A DNA stretch of 64,000 nucleotides from Pteria penguin (GCA_035048485.1 CM068580.1:58295983-58359982), one strand, 5' to 3'; shown: positions 12,201 through 42,807, counted from the stretch's first letter. A program made the numbers and translations. Notes: generated by a model from the letters alone, not told the origin.

Positions 12201-12833
12201 CAATATTGCATATTTGCAGTAAAATGTAGTTTTTGATATCCAGGGAATAATTGTTAGGGCAAAAAATAATTGTCAATTGTGAGTGTTCCAAATGCATTCT
12301 ACTTGCCAACAAACATTGATTCAGTAATAATTTTAACAATATTGATAAACTATATATTTATATACCGACCTAACGACCCTAATTTTTTCAGCAAGTTACA
12401 GGAAACATGCATATTTTTTGTTTGCCCTAACTGTGCTCCCATGTCATTATCCTCTTATTACTTTGGAAATTGTTTGAATTTGTAATAAACAAACTCATTC
12501 CAATATCATATGTACATCATGTAGTATGTTTTATACAGTTGTTCCAGTCCTATAAATTCATATGCAAGTAACACATACCTTCCTAATATATTTTGGATTC
12601 ATGGATCTATAGAAGCTAGTCCAACGCAACCACAGAGGTGCATACTTGCAGTTGCGATATAGAAGTTGCAGACACGTATAATTCATGGCAAGGACTTTAC
12701 GTAAATTCAGTGCTCTTTTATACTTATTTTTGGGTGGCCATCCATATAGTATATTGGAGATTAAGGCTACTGTGTAAGGAACAGCTGCAACTGTTGCCAG
12801 GAGCATCACAGTCTTTGTCAGACTCTGCAGCAT
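6262..12833 (-). CDS. Isoprenylcysteine methylesterase-like alpha/beta hydrolase (6 coding exons, 491 aa)
   Basis: Predicted serine esterase of the family that includes isoprenylcysteine alpha-carbonyl methylesterases, which hydrolyse methyl esters of prenylated cysteine; the substrate here is not proven. Coding exons (transcript order): 12833-12579, 11907-11701, 11076-10993, 8485-7942, 7125-6969, 6490-6262; all junctions are GT/AG and phases agree. Residues about 5-30 form a membrane helix. The oxyanion motif is IYGGAW (117-121) instead of the usual HGG. The nucleophile is Ser191 in GHSAGAH; Asp428 (HGTED) and His460 (GCDHYE) complete the triad. Between LELLHEEL (about 206) and SIKAVIG (about 355) lies an acidic Ser/Thr-rich insert of about 150 aa. 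The start is the ATG at 12833, just inside an acceptor (TTGTCAG|ATGTG at 12847), so a 5' UTR exon lies upstream. Divergent neighbour: MOSMO. Confidence 0.85.
6748..6923. mobile_element. pogo/Tigger-like MITE, 176 bp
   Basis: Inverted ends CAGTAAAACCTGTCTTA and the reverse complement of CAGTCAAACCTGTCTATTA, flanked by TA (6746-6747, 6924-6925). Internal copies of AAAGGTCACCTGTCTATAAA make the interior repetitive. It lies in the last intron of the methylesterase-like gene. Confidence 0.7.
8767..9008 (+). repeat. tRNA-derived SINE, second subtype
   Basis: The head GCTCAGCTCAGTAGGTAGAG contains an A-box-like segment, followed by the B-box-like GCATTCGAGTCAC. The body shares GATGAGAGATGGTAGTCG and CTGCTGCACAGGTCC-type blocks, and the 3' end is (TTGA)n: ATTGATTGATTGATTGATT. 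The family body differs from the 11.1-kb SINE. Confidence 0.65.
9009..9350 (-). repeat. Tandemly duplicated SINE tail, inverted
   Basis: A block of about 140 bp holding the reverse complement of the SINE 3' part (GGCATCTGCCCGATGCACTG, then CAAAGCAGCGAGGGATCTT) occurs twice in full and a third time in part, starting near 9045, 9176 and 9310. It directly abuts the SINE at 8.77-9.01 kb in the opposite orientation. ORFs on both strands here are products of the duplication. Confidence 0.75.
9793..10640. mobile_element. Possible degenerate DNA transposon
   Basis: The left edge GGGCCGGGTCCTTGCAATTG, followed by GGGAAAAATAG, resembles the reverse complement of the right edge (GGACCCATTCCCATTGCC, then AAAATAG). 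The similarity is partial, no target duplication is clear and no transposase frame is seen. It lies in an intron of the methylesterase-like gene. Confidence 0.25.
11121..11395 (+). repeat. tRNA-derived SINE, fullest copy of the first subtype
   Basis: Head GCCAGTGTAGCCCATCGGAT with a degenerate A box, B box AGGTTTGACTCCCGCCC, then body blocks GACACAGTAAAAACTGAGTC, AAAGATCCCTCACTACTTCA, GGTCCGTTGCAAAGG and GCAGATGCCATCATCAT, and 3' end GTAAAACAATAATCAATCAA. It sits in intron 2 of the methylesterase-like gene, antisense to that gene. Confidence 0.75.
12100..12440. repeat. Imperfect inverted repeat, possible MITE
   Basis: AAAATATGCATGTTTTCTGT (about 12136) is mirrored by ACAGGAAACATGCATATTTT (about 12400), and GACCCTAAT occurs in both halves. 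The outer ends are not clean and no target duplication was found. Confidence 0.35.
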
Positions 12834-12847
12834 GGTGACTTTCACAT

Positions 12848-14321
12848 CTGACAATTAAAGGAAAGTTTTAAAATATATCATAGATGTAACAGACCCTTTG
12901 TGTTTAGTGCAAAGTTACATTATAATTTGTTACACTACTGGTTCAATGGTGAATTTTTAATACAATATGCGTTCATTGTGTTCATTACAAAATACACAAA
13001 TATAATAAAATAAATAATTTTGTTGCTTTTTTAGACTTAAATCTCATGACAGATGTCAAAAACACATGCAAACATACATTATAGAGTTGAAATTTGAAAA
13101 TTTTGTCTCATCTTTGTATTTCACTATTTGTCGTGATCTATGATATCAAAAAGCCAAAAACTTTTATAAGCATATTTCTATTCTGTTACATCAAAGCAAA
13201 AATGATAATTTCAGGTTTGTAATTCAAAATAACTATTCAGCAGTGAAAAATCTACATTTAAGTATTGCATCAGAATTTATGACAGCATTCTGATTGACCA
13301 TGGATCTTTAGAAAGATACCATATTCCTATCTTTTCATGAAACAGAAAATATTTAACGAAATCTACAATAGCATTTTCTGTCACCCAATTGTCAGATGAT
13401 TATGCCATTTTGTCAGATTTTTATGTCTACTTTAGTACTTATCAGATATCTGTGTTGAAAATTGACATAAACTTAGATTCAAAATCTTGATGTAACATCT
13501 GAGAAGTCAACATGATTTTCTGACAGTTTAACATGATTTTCAAAATATCTGATAAATCAACATATTTCTAGCAGTAACACAGTTACACAATTCAGCAATA
13601 AAACCTAACTAACTCTACTTAGCTTCCAAAATGTAACATTTTGGCAAATATTTTAAACTTACGAAAAAAAAGTTATGTAATGTAAATGTGGTTGTCATCA
13701 CTTTGAAAACGACAATAGGCAAATAACAAATACAGAGTAAGTAATTTCAAAAACAATAAATATTGAGCGAAATCGAAACTATGATGGTGCGAACAGACTA
13801 CAGGTAGTAAAGGACGACGAAGAACTGAAGAAGTCATACATTCATTTAACAAACTTAATAAAATGCTTTTTCACATTGCATGCCAGAAAAGTGTCCAATC
13901 TACTTCTATATTATAAATTAATCGAATGCCAAATTCAGTGGTCAAAGTTCAAACGTATGTAAATTGACAGCTTACACAACTAGCCTAAACCTTCCCTGTG
14001 ACACTCTGCACGTCTTACACCAACCGAGTTGTCTTTCGTCTCATCACATTCAAGTTAGCTACAAATTATATTTGAGAACCTGCCGCAGTTTAGTATTTAG
14101 TAAGAGGTTGTTTATTGATATCTAAACCGCCTCAGAGTTTACATCTACTCACTATAAAGGTGAAATTAGATTTATTTAATTCGTCAATGTTTTTAATCTT
14201 TTTTTCCTTTAAAAAGAATGACAAGAACAGTACTGCAGTAACTCTTTTTTTTTTTAAAAAAAGAGTTGTCTCGCTTTGGATTGCACAGACCTATGAGGTA
14301 GATCTATAGTAGTAACCAGGG
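12848..14321. promoter_or_regulatory. Divergent intergenic/5' UTR region between the methylesterase-like gene and MOSMO
   Basis: The two genes face away from each other with about 1.5 kb between start codons, so promoter and 5' UTR sequences of both must lie here or very near. The acceptor at 12848-12847 shows that the minus-strand gene has at least one non-coding 5' exon in this stretch. No TATA box or CpG-rich core is obvious by eye. A T/A palindrome (AACTC, T-run, A-run, GAGTT) lies at about 14238-14268, about 55 nt before the MOSMO ATG. Confidence 0.4.
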
Positions 14322-17221
14322 ATGGATCGACTAAGTATAATATCGGGTGCTCTATTCCTGACTGCCGATGTGTTCGCTATTGCCAGTCTTGCCATGCCAA
14401 GGTGGATAGTATCTGACATTGGACGAGGTAATAACTGGTTTAAAGCTGCTAAGTAGCCTACAAGTTACAGGCATTCAAAAATACATCATGCATGAAAACC
14501 AAGTTACTGAACCAAGGAATATATTTTCTTCTCTCTGAAGTTGGTGCAGGGAATGCCATTAATATCACTTTCTTCCTATACGAGAAATGATAAGTTGTTA
14601 AGTGGTTTTTGGATTATTTGATCAAACTTTGGATCTGGATTAGAAGATTTGCTTGGAATTTAAATCTTGCAGAAGTCTTGTCAGTGACCTATTCTTTTGT
14701 ACAAGACAGTAGAAACTGGAGATTGGCATCATGATATACATTTGCTTGTAAAAGAACCCCATTTCAACTGGGTCCATTACATAGTTAAAATATTGTTAAG
14801 CTATTAAGGCACCAGCCATGGGGATTGTTACACTGATATAGATGAAAATGTTTACTGGCATGCTCCGATGAACAATATCAATCAGTTATGGATTTTGGTT
14901 CATGGAATGTATGTCAGGATAATGTATTGTAAAATGATTAAACAGTTGAATAAAGTGATCCATAGTTTGATTTTGAGCAATAAATTAGTGTAGAACAGTA
15001 TCTGAGAATTATAGAGATAGAAAAATTAAAATAACCCTTTGCACATACTCAAAGTAACCATATCTAGACATATTAATGGTAATGAAATCATTTACATAGA
15101 AATAAGAATAAGTTTTATGACTGATTTCAAAGCACATTTAAAAAAAGAGGATAGAAGAAAAAAAGAATTGTCAGCTGACTTGATGATTGACACACTCAAA
15201 GTCAGAAGTCAGTATGATGGATTAAACATATTTGTGACATCAACAAATTTTCATTGCTTAGTTAATTACTTACATGTAAATTTGTCTATTTGTGCTTATA
15301 ATATTACATCAGTATAAATTGCTTGAAGTACACCTACGAAGGTGCTTTTCAACTCACCTGTATGAATCACTATAAAATTTGCACCCTCTTTATAATATGT
15401 AATACAATCATACATATAATTATTTTTACAGGTAGAACCTATATTGGTTTACTCCAATCCTGTATGGAAGTCCTTGGTACAAAACGAGACAGAAAAGATG
15501 GTCATATGTGCTTCACACCCTCCCCAATCAGAATGGAGTGGTGGCTGACGTTTGTATGCATCATTCTGGGAGTTCTTTGTGTAACAATCACTATCATTTT
15601 GCTTGTTGTCTCACATTGGAAATACAGAGTAATGAAACATGCTCGATGGCTTGGTTTTGCTGCCAGTAAGTCATTTTTCTTTAGTTTGTATATATTAGAC
15701 ATTCAAATTTGTTTTCCAAGCTTGCAAAAGCTTTGATATAATGTTATGGATATATTGATACTATAAGAAATAAAGTAGGGGAAAATAATTAATTGAACAT
15801 TAATTTATCTAATGATCTTCATCGAGGAAATAAAATATTATATCATGATTCTTAGAAAAATTCTTAACAAAGGTAAGCAAATATTTGTTGTCCTCTGCTT
15901 TTTGCTAAAGTGTGGGTACAATAAATCTTATTCGTCTGTCTGTCTGTCACAAAAACTTTAACCTTGGTCAGAACTTTTTAACCATAAAACGTAGGGCCTT
16001 CATATTTGGCAAGTGTGTCCCTAATTGCAATACCTTTCCGGTGGTACCAAAATTTTTATCATGTGACCTTGACCGTGACCTTTGACCTGCTTCAATATTA
16101 CTTTTTCAACGGTAAGACGTAGGGCCTTCATATTTGGCATGTGTGTCTGTAGACATGCACAACTAAGACTGTATGTCACAGATCACTGAACCCTTACTGA
16201 TCGAACCCTCAAAGCCAGGAACCACAATTCTCTGAATTGGCTTGTGTAATATATTGTTACATTTACATACATTTAAAACCAACACACCAGGACAACACAT
16301 AAACAATACACATACAGCTATACACATACAACTATACATTACTGGGTGCATTCAAAGTAGTGCCATAGGATTACCATTGTACACAAAGTCAACATTGGTA
16401 TACCAATGTCTACCAACAAAATTTGCCATTGGTAACTATTTTTGCTTCTAGACATCTTGTTACTCATTAATGTTGGCTTATGTTAGCAAACTAAATGGGT
16501 CAATGATTTATACTTTAACTGGTGTGATCTGTCATGACTTGGCCAGCTAATGCATTACTCCACCACCCCACCTTGTTACCCATTAAGATTTGTTGCTAGT
16601 TTGAGATTCTCTGCCCTTCTCCCACTTGTGATGTCGGCAGTTTGTGGGAGATCACTGATATCAGTTGTGCGAGAAGGACAGAGGATTTTGGATTGTTTTG
16701 TTACATTTTAGCTAACCTTTCTTTGGCTTTACATTCAGTCCAGTCCAGATGTTTTGCAATTATTGCACAGTGGACCACATCCATGCGTAAATTCAAGAAT
16801 TACACAATAAACTCTGTATTTTACAGAAGTGTAAATTAGCACAGTTAACTTTCCACCTGGATTCCCACTGTGATTTCAAGCGTTTTTCCCACTGTGTTTT
16901 AGGCAATTTCTGCAAAACATCTGGACTGTATTGTAGTGGATTATATATATTCATATTAGCATCTGAAGTCTTAAAGATAATCTCAAGTTTAATCTATCTT
17001 TTTGCAGTATATGTTTCTTGTTTCCTTTTCCAGTGATACTGTTTTGTCAGGCAGCTGTAATATTTCCCATTGGATTCAACATGGAACAGATCGGTGGAGA
17101 GCCATATCAGTTGCCCAATAATTATCAAGTCGGAATCTCCTACATCTTCTTTGTGTTAGCACTATGGATAACTGTCGTATCAGAACTGTTTGCCAGCAAA
17201 GTGTGCTTACCACATTTCTAG
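14322..17221 (+). CDS. MOSMO, modulator of Smoothened (3 coding exons, 175 aa)
   Basis: Tetraspan membrane protein that, in vertebrates, acts with MEGF8 and the E3 ligase MGRN1 to lower surface Smoothened and so damp Hedgehog signalling. Exons 14322-14427, 15432-15665 and 17034-17221 join at GT/AG sites in phases 1 and 1. The predicted protein begins MDRLSIISGALFLTADVFAI and ends FASKVCLPHF*, closely following vertebrate MOSMO (about 167 aa) as I recall it. Hydrophobic segments: about 6-27, 73-96, 108-128 and 148-171. The loop holding Cys46 and Cys62 lies between helices 1 and 2. The conserved GGEPYQLPNN segment (134-143) precedes the last helix. The start is the first ATG, and the N-terminus matches the family. 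Introns 1 and 2 contain bivalve-type repeats. Tail-to-tail with ACO2. Confidence 0.95.
15880..16150 (+). repeat. Dispersed repeat in MOSMO intron 2
   Basis: It contains (GTCT)n at about 15938-15950 and two copies of ACGTAGGGCCTTCATATTTG (near 15989 and 16117), with TGACCTTGACC / GACCTTTGACCTGC motifs typical of mollusc dispersed repeats. The two internal copies are about 128 bp apart, so this is another tandem-core fragment. Confidence 0.55.
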
Positions 17222-18510
17222 CAGATGAAGGAAGACAGTTCAGCCATAGAAAGGATGTTTCAGTTGCAATGAAATAAATTCCATATGTGCAGAGCTTCCT
17301 TGGAGAGTGAGGATCTCTGTCGATACTTTTATTCTAGTCAACGTCGAGAAACAGTTACTCGTGCACTGTGATATAATATAGATCTTATTTCATTGACCAT
17401 TGTGAAAGGAATACTCATATTGGTTTTTTCATTTGCATTCTCTTCCATTTAATGATGACTTAAGACTGCTGAAATCAGTGTTTTGTTTGCATTCTATTTT
17501 GCAGATGTCTGTGCTTGACGATGTTTTTTTTTTTTTTATTGACACATTTAACTATAATCACTAAAACACTATTTTTCACAAATTTTCGGCTACTTGGCCG
17601 TAGTATAGTGGTGTACAGAAAAATGTAATTTTTACATACAGTTCATAGCTGCTTAAATTTGTGGAAAAAAGGGTGTGTTTGTGATTATATGTTGGACGGC
17701 TTCCCGTATGAAGTATTGTCATTAATTTGCTACCTTGGGCACAAAATATTAATGCTATCACTTCAAATGCTATTGTAACAATTTAAGCTATAATTGTTGA
17801 CCTATTTTAATTGAAGTAAGAAATCTACAGGTTTGTTTATCAATTTTTTTTTGAAGTTTGGGGATTTTTCAAAAAATCAAACAAAGGGTTGAAGACAGTA
17901 TCTAGGAAATTTGGTATATTAAAATAACAGCAGCCTATAAAAAGTATTTCTGAATTATCAAATATCACCTTAAAAAGCATGCGAGTATGTGTAAACATGG
18001 ACTTTTTAGTAATAGAATTTTAGTTAAAGTGCAAATTTGTCCATTACGATATATAACTTATTTCCCTTGCAAGTCCTTTGTTTAAATTAATCTTAAAGAA
18101 TTTCACTCATATCATGCACCTAAGGACAAACACTTACATAAATCTACAGAAACTGGTTCTAGTTTTTCAAAACGTTAGCTATTTGTTAAAGTTTGATAGA
18201 CAACAAGTTAGATTTATAGTCTTTTTGTACATATTGAAATAGTTGGTTTTTTTTTTTAATTTATACTGCAAATCATTGTACAGAATATTACCAAGTCTTC
18301 TTGATTTTCAGTGAAGTTTAACCACAAGTTATACCAGTAGTTTTGAACAACTGGACACCCATGTATAATCAAAGTTAAACTGTAGCTTAAACATTAGGGC
18401 CATATTTTGTGCATTATTTTGTTTTTCATGTACTGGTAGATTTTTTTAAGGTCTTTGTGTATTCTGCAAATGTTACGTGCAAAAATAAAGAGTGCTATAC
18501 ATACCCAACT
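17222..18510 (+). other. MOSMO 3' untranslated region (inferred extent)
   Basis: No open frame continues after the TAG. An AATAAA signal at 18484-18489, followed by a T-rich stretch, is a good end for a UTR of about 1.3 kb. An earlier AATAAA at about 17273 could give a short isoform. Confidence 0.5.
18484..18489 (+). terminator. Polyadenylation signal candidate for MOSMO
   Basis: AATAAA in the context GCAAAAATAAAGAGTG, about 1.26 kb after the stop codon. Chosen over the earlier AATAAA near 17273 because of the downstream T-rich element (CTTTTATTGG); not decisive. Confidence 0.4.
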
Positions 18511-20978
18511 TTTATTGGAGCTTTATTCCTTAGGTGTTAAACTCTGGTGACTAGTATATAGGTGGTAACAACAATAGCTAACAAGGTATGTCACTCACCT
18601 AAAGATCTTGAGCACATCAGAGATTTAGAAAGTACCAGAATTTTCTTTGACTAAAGAATCCTTTTTCAGAAATTTTATTCAAAATTCAACCAAAAACAAC
18701 AACATATTCAGAAAAACTCATACGTTATGAAAGTCAAAGGAAACACTGTACAAAAATAATGATCCGAAAACATCTAAAACACGTCGACACTTGATTTCGG
18801 AAAGGAATCCAAAAAGACAACACTTTTTAAATCCTACTGGTGCATTCAATTTGTTGCTCTATACAGCTTGTCTAAAGTAGTATTTTTTAGCTTGCCTGGA
18901 TGAATGTCCAGAGAGCTATTGTCATATCCCAGGCATTGTTGTTGTTCAGATAAAAACTTCAACCTGCATCACAACTTTAGAACCATTGGAGACAAGGCTT
19001 TAATATTTTGCTTGTAGCTTCCAAGACCTTTCATTGGGTAACAGAATTTGTGACCTTGAAGTTTGACCTACTTTTAAAAAAACATTGGCCTTGGTCATAA
19101 CTTATGAACAGTAAGATATAGGGCTTAATATTTCATGTGTATTATTCCTTGCAACAAGAACTTTTATTACGTATCAATACTTTGAAGATTGACCTACTTA
19201 CAAAAAACTTCTGCTATTTAAATTTGGTTGCTACTGCCAAGCTCTGTTGATTTTTTGGTTTTCCTAAAGAAGGAACCCTTTTGGACTTGCATCACAAAAC
19301 CATCATATTTAGCTAGCTAGGGAACATTGATGTCATAGCTGTCTTAGATTTAAACTTCCAACTATTGGACCTGCACCCTAGGTAATCACTAATGAAACTC
19401 TTGATTTTTATTTGTACAGAAAAAAAAAAAAACTGGATTTCATAATGCTACAGCACAACTAACATCCTTGCACACTAATGGCTACTGGCACAATGCACTC
19501 TTACATAAAAAACAAGAGCAATGCCTATCGTGGCATAATATGCCTGTCACTTAATTTGAAAAGATGAAATTTGAAAGTATTGAAACGTTACCCCTTTGTC
19601 AACAATTCTGTGAAATATTATTCAAATCCGTGCAATGGGTAAAAGTTATGGATTTACTAAAGATTTACCCATCCTATTCACTGTGACCTTGTCCTTGAAG
19701 ATATGACTTTGATTCAAAGTCATGACACACCCTTGGGTCCTGGGCAGCAATTCTGTGAAATATTACTATAATCCATGCTAGGAGTAAATCATTATGGCCA
19801 AGACAAATATTTATCCATCATATGCAGTGTAACCTTGACCTGGAGGATATAACTACTTACATGGTCAAGACCCACCCTTGGGTCCTGGGCAATAATGCTG
19901 TGAAATATTCAAATCCATGTTAGGGTTAAAGAGTTATGGTCTGAACAAAGATTTACACATTATATGCATCTTGACCTTGACCTTGCAGATATGACCTTTG
20001 AGTCAGGTCATGACACACCCATGGGTTCTGGGGAACAATTCTGTGAAACATTATTTACATTCATGCAATATAACGAGAGCTTCCTACCAAGTTTTGTCTT
20101 GGCATGAGGAGTAAGTGTACCAAGTTTGACAGTCCTAGCCCCAACAGTTTGGGCTGTATCCTACCTACATCCTACCAAATAGTACTACGGCCTTGACCTT
20201 TGACCTTGAAAAACGATAGGTGTCTTTGTCTTGGCATAAGGAGTAAAGGTACCAAGTTTGACAGTCTTAGCCCCAACGGTTTGGTCTGTATCTTGCCTAC
20301 AATGTCCAGACAGACAGATGGACAACGCAATACCACAATACGTTCACGGGCATATAATAAACAAAAGAAACAAAGTCATGTAAATATATTTCATTTTACA
20401 CAATTCACATACTCAACAAATGTAGACTGAAAATATCCTTCATACTCATTTTTTCTCAATAGATCTATAAAGCAGGGAGACATTGTAATTAGAATATTAA
20501 ATGCTGATCCTACTGACTGTACTTTATTTGACATCTAGTTTATTGCTACCAACAAAACACCTGTAGTTCCTTTTACAAATCTTTTGAGTATTTACATTGC
20601 TATTAATTAAGAACTGAGTCAGGGATGTATTCTTTTGAAGCTTCTTCACTTTGAATTTCATGAAGCTACATCAAAATCACATTTAAATTTCCTGAGAAGA
20701 ATTAATAATTTGTTTTGGACATCATAATGTGAACAGTTATATTATTTGTACACCAGACATCCATCCACATACCATTTAAGTCATTGTTACAATTGTATAA
20801 ATAAATCAACAATCAGCACTGAATTACAGCATCTGATCTACGGATTACACGTCTAAAAATCTGTAGTGTTTAGCACTATAGGTGTAGTGTATGAATTGTT
20901 ACATGTAATAACCAGACACGGTGATTTAGAAAATTATCACAATTGTAATGACTGTTTAAATAATCACACAAGCAGTAT
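18511..20978. other. Intergenic DNA between MOSMO and ACO2, plus ACO2 3' UTR
   Basis: Tail-to-tail spacer. From about 18.86 to 19.26 kb there are dispersed-repeat fragments (TTGACCTACTTTTAAAAA, GTAAGATATAGGGCTTAATA). The 19.51-20.37 kb element is listed separately. The ACO2 3' UTR probably occupies about 20.52-20.98 kb, where minus-strand AATAAA signals occur (complement of TTTATT at about 20524 and 20540). Confidence 0.5.
19511..20365 (+). repeat. Dispersed element with tandem core of about 143 bp
   Basis: ACCCTTGGGTCCTGGGCA and TTCTGTGAAATATT recur near 19.60 (partial), 19.73, 19.87 and 20.01 kb. A second, shorter repeat (ACCAAGTTTGACAGTC, GCCCCAACAGTTTGG) follows twice, near 20.12 and 20.25 kb. 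The start has a hairpin around GCAATGCCTATCGTGGCAT, and the end has CCAGACAGACAGATGGACAA. Same architecture as the 4.5-5.4 kb element, with unrelated sequence. Confidence 0.6.
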
Positions 20979-39889
<18,911 letters not shown>

Positions 39890-41369
39890 TACTCTGTCCT
39901 TTTGTCAGTCGTCCTGCTGCTGCCGGTTTTATGAAGGACAAGTTGAAGAGTTCCAAATAAAAGGGAAATAACTGCTGGTTTAAGAGGAAGGACTGAGATA
40001 AATAGGAAAGTAACAGCTTCTCCATTTTTTGGCCGAATTTTAATGTTACATATAGAAGATGACCTCTGCACTGACCACAGTAAATATTTCATCTAGATTT
40101 TGCCCCTTTTAATTCGGTCATGCTAAAAACAGCCCGGGGCAGCCCGGAAAAGCCCGGGGAAAGAATAGTACGCCCGGGGATTTGTAAGTAGGTTTTAATG
40201 GGTATATATGACTTTATTTATTGATTTAACATTGTTTGTATCCTATTGGGTATGAATTTTAAGACTATTTGTATGTTTCATCCTGACTGTCCAACCAAAA
40301 ATAAACATACTCATGAATAAATTCATGATGTTACAGGTTTTTGGGGGAATAGAATAGATTTTTAAAAATATGAAAATGAACATTTTTTAAAAATAAATAA
40401 TGCAATATAAATTATATAAATATGTTTCTTTGACTTCATAATCGGCTGACTACAATTGCAGTTGTGCGGAAGGGCGTCCCTTCCTCCTCCCGGCTGCAAT
40501 GACCAAAAAAATTACATAAAACCTTGTTCGGACAATTTCTGTCAAAATTGGCAAATTTTGCTCCTCATCCATGGCAAAGGTGGCGCTAGATCCGTTAGTG
40601 GTATATAGCGTAAAATCAATCAGTTGAAATAAATTATGTTTAACACCCCCTTCTCTCTCTCTCTCTCTCGTTAAAATTACGTTTTAGTCTAAAAAAAAAG
40701 CTACATGTATGTGTCCATTTACTGGAACTCTTCCCCTCGTTAAGCAAGTTGGACAAAAATTGGAAGGAACCCCCATCTTCCTTTAAATACCTGCTGTCCG
40801 TCCCGGAATTGTAATGAATATTAGTTCTCTGTGTATAACAAACAAGCATAATTATTGAATTATTCGTTATGCATCAGATGAATATTGATATGCAAACTTG
40901 ACACTAAATTTAAAGTCGAGTATAGTATAAACTGCACGACCAAAGCAGAGCTTCGGTGTAAGAATCGAACATGACAAATAATACTAGCCATACACCTTCA
41001 ATTTCTTGAAAAAAAACATCTCATTAGATATATGTTCAGACGACCCTTACATTTATTTTAAACAGAATTTTACTATAACAGAATGGTGAAAAAGTTATAC
41101 ATTTCTTTGATAAACATGTATCTAAAAAATTTGAAACAAAAAGTTTCGCAAAAAATCTTCGGTGTATTACACATAATTTATCTCAAAACTTGGGGAAAAT
41201 GCTTCGGTGTATCACATGTACACCTGCCTCATTCAAGATTACGTGTACTTATTGCTAACTTATTTTTAAAAATTCATCTGATGAAAAAACCCTGACTCCT
41301 GCTACAGATATCGGTTTATTTGCGGTATTTTAGATATGTAGACACATTTAACCGATATTGTCGCTCACC

Positions 41370-41450
41370 CATCGTGTGAACCCCCCGTCTCATCTCTCCT
41401 TCTTCTGAAGAACGAGAAAAGGAGAGATGAGACGGGGGGTTCACACGATG
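41370..41450. mobile_element. 81-bp perfect hairpin insertion with exact 9-bp flanks
   Basis: Two perfect 31-bp arms (outer end CATCGTGTGAACCCCCCGTC, and its complement) around a loop of about 19 bp. TCGCTCACC flanks both sides exactly (41361-41369; 41451-41459). It is nested in the 40115-41978 element, so it is younger. Confidence 0.8.
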
Positions 41451-41530
41451 TCGCTCACCATATTAATAAAACACTGAGAACTTTAGATATCCAGTCAACT
41501 CCGTGTACATAAATATTTACGTGTTGTTCT

Positions 41531-41641
41531 ACTGGTTCAGTAACAGTTCCCGGACGATTTTGAGGTTTTCAGCATAAAAACTTCTGCTACAGTAGAACAA
41601 GCGAAAACAGCAAAGCGTCCGGGAACTGTTACAGTACCAGT
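41531..41641. repeat. Hairpin with 17-bp perfect core arms
   Basis: GTAACAGTTCCCGGACG and its exact complement are separated by about 60 bp, with arms extending imperfectly outward to ACTGGTTCA / AGTACCAGT. No clear target duplication. Internal to the long-TIR element. Confidence 0.65.
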
Positions 41642-42591
41642 ACACATTTACCGGCATCTACTGGCATATTTTCTACATTGCAAACAACGACAATTTAATT
41701 GCTCTACTTGTTAAGTTCATTACGTACAAATATATAGTAAAAACCTCAAATCTATTCTCCATAACCAATGATGATTTCACGAATATAGACTCTATTTGGT
41801 TTAGTCATTCGTGATCAAACATGCAAATATTCTTAAATTTCCTTCAAAACAGGATACAAATACTATTAAATCAATAAATAAAGGTATATATATACATAAA
41901 AAGCAACACACAATCCCCCGGGCGCACTTTTCTTTCCCCGGGCTGCTCCGGGCTGCCCCGGGCTGTTTTAGCATGACCCTTTTAATTTGCTTCCTACGAC
42001 TGCTACATAGTCTTAAGTCTTGCTTCCTTTGTTGAGCAAAGACCAAATTAACTGTCCGGGAGGATCATAAAATCTGATAAACCTGCTATTCCCTTGTCTG
42101 AGCTACAGATTGTGTCTACTAAAAGGAAACGTCATACATACAACACTAAAATTACGATTAAGGTATATGAAATTACACATGCCGTTTCGAAAAATCTAAG
42201 AGAAGGGGGTATAACCCCCTCCCTTTTCCCCGCTGAAACAGTTTATTTGGCTAACAGAAAGCAGAAACATATATACACATATATGTCTCTGCAGAAAGTG
42301 TAGAACAAAATGGCAATTTACTGCTACAGTAATTTGCAACGATTTGGTCTCTATTTGGGTTATGATTTGCACTTTGAGACGCTCGGCGAAATAGACTATA
42401 TACTTCTCTTATCTAGAGTTTATTTCGCATGCATGCTATGTAACAAAATTCTTACCCTTCTTATGCATATATATACATCAAGTTAGGTATGAGTGATAAT
42501 TATACGTTTGTCATTAATGAGACGTCTAGCTCTGTCCGAAATATTCAGTCAGACTTAGACTTTCCGCATTAAATATGTTCCTCACACTAAA

Positions 42592-42633
42592 GCAGAGACA
42601 TAAGATACTTTCTAGAAAGTATCTTTGTCTCTG
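42592..42633. repeat. 42-bp palindrome between 7-bp direct repeats
   Basis: GCAGAGACATAAGATACTTT and its near-complement meet at TCTAGA. CACTAAA lies directly on both sides (42585-42591; 42634-42640). It may be the smallest of the palindromic insertions here. Confidence 0.5.
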
Positions 42634-42807
42634 CACTAAATGCATACTTTCATGACACTGAACCTAGGTCGTATCTTTTAGCTTAAGATAGTTGTGGACT
42701 AAAGTATACCAGTATAGACTGAGATGGTGTCCGAACCTGACTTTACCTTCCTATGTTTACGTATGTTTACGCGGGGGCTCGTTCATTCAATAGATGCTCG
42801 TTTTCAT

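Larger units (their letters stand above)
40115..41978. mobile_element. Long-TIR, Mutator-like non-autonomous element (about 1.86 kb)
   Basis: The inverted ends share GGTCATGCTAAAA, ACAGCCCGGGGCAGCCCGG and a further region such as TTTATTTATTGATTTAA, giving TIRs of about 190 bp. The flanking 9-mers CTTTTAATT (40106-40114 and 41979-41987) are identical. One extra C precedes the left TIR. No transposase frame is visible. The interior carries a nested 81-bp hairpin insertion and a second hairpin. The left end lies about 225 bp upstream of the ACO2 start codon. Confidence 0.8.

Noticed and set aside
12834..12854. Longer N-terminus of the methylesterase-like protein (MSDVKVT...)
   Set aside because: The codon at 12854 is TTG, not ATG, and a splice acceptor lies in between; the ATG at 12833 is the first usable start.
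15039..15317. 92-codon ORF in MOSMO intron 1
   Set aside because: AT-rich, no motif, no splice support, inside an intron.
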